Positions 62,679-64,000 of a stretch of 64,000 nt of DNA are shown here, in pieces; positions within the stretch are counted from its first letter, which is position 1; each line of letters starts with the position of its first letter. The position numbers and the translations under genes are program-made. The stretch comes from Vicinamibacterales bacterium (GTDB lineage: Bacteria; Acidobacteriota; Vicinamibacteria; Vicinamibacterales; UBA2999), in the NCBI GenBank assembly GCA_030680175.1, contig JAUXWO010000089.1:1-64000 (forward strand), in the 5' to 3' direction. Under the pieces are notes generated by a model. The model was not told where the DNA came from. It saw only the letters and a list, made by a program, of their open reading frames with translations, and made no database searches.

Positions 62679-63872
62679 TCAGCCCCCAATCGCGGCCGCC
62701 GGGTCCACGCGCAGGGCCGCCCGGATGGCCAGCGTGCTGGCGAGGACGCAGACGAGCATCACAAGGACGAACCCGATCACGGCGTCCCAGGGTTCGAGCA
62801 GGACGTAGCGCGGAAACGCCGGCCCCCAGATGGTGGCCGCGATCTTGCCGACCACGAACCCGATCACGCCCAGCCCGAGCGCCTGCTGCAGGATCATGCT
62901 GGCGATGGTCGAGTTGTGCGTGCCGATCAGCTTCAGCACGGCGATCTCCCGTATCTTGCCCAGGGTCATCGTGTAGATGATGAACGCCACGATGGCGGCG
63001 CTGACGATCGTCAGAATCACCAGGAACATCCCGATCTGTCGTGAGGCGGTGGCGATCAGCTTGGCCACCAGGATGTCCTCCATCTGCGCACGCGTGAAGG
63101 CCTGCACGTGCTTCCACCGGCGGAGTTCCGCCGCCACGCGGTCTGGCGAGTGGCCGCTGGCCACGCGCACCAGCACGGCATTGACGGTGCGGCCGCTCGT
63201 CTGCGATGCCTCGATCGCGCCGAGCAGGCCGGGGACGCCGGGGCGATTGAGCGCCGGGTTGTTTGCGGTCCGCGCGCGCTCGTTCACGATGGCGTCGTTG
63301 TCCTTCAGGAATTGCGCCTCCTGCGCATCCTTCAGCGGGATGAACACCATCGGGTCGCCGCCAGACGACACCATCCGCCGCGTCACGCCCACCACGGTGT
63401 ATTCGTGCCGGCGAATGCGAATGCGGTCGCCCACCGCGAATCCGGCGCTCAGATCGGCCACCGCTTCGTAGTGACTGCGGGTCACGCGCCGGCCGGCAAT
63501 CAGGTAGCGGGGTTCACCCGGCCCGCCCGGCACGAAGCCGACGACCATGGCCCGGACGTCCCTCTCGCCTCGGCGCACCTGCATGGTGAGGTACGTCACG
63601 TTGGCCGCCTGCGCGATGCCCGGGAATCCGAGCAGACCGCGATAGATGTCGTCGTGCACGCTGGACGGCTCGGCGTAGGGGCCGAGGGTGTCCTTCTGCA
63701 CGACCCAGAGATCGGCGCCACTGTTGTTGAGCAGCACCTTGGCATCGTCCACCATGCCGCGATAGACGCCTGCCATGGTGAACGTCACACCGATCAGGAG
63801 CCCGAGCCCCAGGCCGGTGAGGGCGAACTTGCTCCATGAGTGCAGGATGTCCCGGCCCGCCAGGCTGATCAT
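62679..63872 (-). CDS. ABC transporter permease (DevC/FtsX-like)
   Basis: A 397-residue permease. An N-terminal helix (FALTGLGLGLLIGVTFTMAG) is followed by a periplasmic core of about 220 residues. The C-terminal helices include MFLVILTIVSAAIVAFIIYT, then EIAVLKLIGTHNSTIA, then two further helices, the FtsX topology of DevC proteins. Its ATG overlaps the stop of the upstream membrane fusion gene (ATGA). It partners with the ATPase downstream. Confidence 0.92.
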   Translation of the reverse strand: MISLAGRDILHSWSKFALTGLGLGLLIGVTFTMAGVYRGMVDDAKVLLNNSGADLWVVQKDTLGPYAEPSSVHDDIYRGLLGFPGIAQAANVTYLTMQVRRGERDVRAMVVGFVPGGPGEPRYLIAGRRVTRSHYEAVADLSAGFAVGDRIRIRRHEYTVVGVTRRMVSSGGDPMVFIPLKDAQEAQFLKDNDAIVNERARTANNPALNRPGVPGLLGAIEASQTSGRTVNAVLVRVASGHSPDRVAAELRRWKHVQAFTRAQMEDILVAKLIATASRQIGMFLVILTIVSAAIVAFIIYTMTLGKIREIAVLKLIGTHNSTIASMILQQALGLGVIGFVVGKIAATIWGPAFPRYVLLEPWDAVIGFVLVMLVCVLASTLAIRAALRVDPAAAIGG

Positions 63873-64000
63873 GGCGCGACCCCACGGATGGCAGGCACGA
63901 CGGTCACGCGGCTGCGGTCGTCGAGGTCGCGCTCGCTGTAGACGACCACCAGGTCACCCACTTGCAGCCCCTCGAGAATCTGCACGGTCCCGTCGAGTCC
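63869..64000 (-). CDS. Membrane fusion protein (HlyD/DevB-like), 3' end only
   Basis: The last 43 codons of a gene that runs off the right edge of the window. The readable end contains VQILEGLQVGDLVVVYSERD, the C-terminal beta-barrel end of HlyD-family adaptors (GL..GD.VV). It is coupled to the permease by an ATGA overlap. The family spans the periplasm and links an inner-membrane ABC exporter to an outer-membrane channel. Confidence 0.75.
   Translation of the reverse strand, partial: GLDGTVQILEGLQVGDLVVVYSERDLDDRSRVTVVPAIRGVAP

Overview
High-GC bacterial chromosome, most plausibly an acidobacterium of the Vicinamibacteria type. That assignment is inferred from the PadR plus duplicated-orphan-permease (ADOP) pair at the left end, the mix of DUF2934, protoglobin, HelD and secreted NHL-propeller genes, and the base composition. 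No rRNA or other taxonomic marker is present to confirm it. One tRNA gene is visible. There is no CRISPR array, prophage or transposase gene.

Layout. Positions 1-8.9 kb hold a PadR/ADOP operon, a secreted metallo-beta-lactamase-fold protein, a D-2-hydroxyacid dehydrogenase and envelope proteins. Positions 8.9-24.4 kb hold glutaryl-CoA dehydrogenase, a HelD-type ATPase, a secreted leucyl aminopeptidase, a ferredoxin, a B3-like metallo-beta-lactamase lipoprotein, two NHL propellers, a translationally coupled methyltransferase / zinc peptidase / ATP-grasp operon, and a MarR-protoglobin-redoxin operon. Positions 24.4-37.5 kb look accessory: DUF4389, tRNA-Arg(UCU), DUF2934, a polymerase-less PolX-like HhH protein, cyclopropane synthase plus flavoprotein, archease/RtcB, a giant peptidase-propeller-barrel protein, and a Crp/Fnr regulator. 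A phosphoenolpyruvate synthase remnant follows.

Positions 37.7-60.0 kb form a stress/energy island: phosphoribosyltransferase plus dienelactone-hydrolase-like protein, PRPP synthetase, a hibernation-factor/cold-shock fusion, a pair of BcrAD/HgdC-type proteins, CBS proteins, glycogen phosphorylase, an acyl-CoA ligase/E1/E2/ACP operon, a tandem universal stress protein, GroEL and Hsp20. Eight putative sigma-54 (-24/-12) promoters, all with GG and GC exactly ten bases apart, precede the transcription units of this island, which also carries its own NtrC-type activator. The gene list resembles the mycobacterial DosR dormancy regulon, but the promoters suggest sigma-54 control. Positions 60.1-64 kb hold a receiver-histidine kinase, a Cys-rich peptide and a DevBCA-like ABC exporter cut by the window edge.

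Repeats. Seven copies (one degraded) of a ~111-bp palindromic element with CTAG ends are scattered through the first 37.5 kb. Four have their right-hand CTAG coinciding with the TAG stop codon of the neighbouring minus-strand gene. A separate ~240-bp sequence occurs in two divergent promoter regions, and a ~165-180-bp repeat flanks the PadR/ADOP operon.
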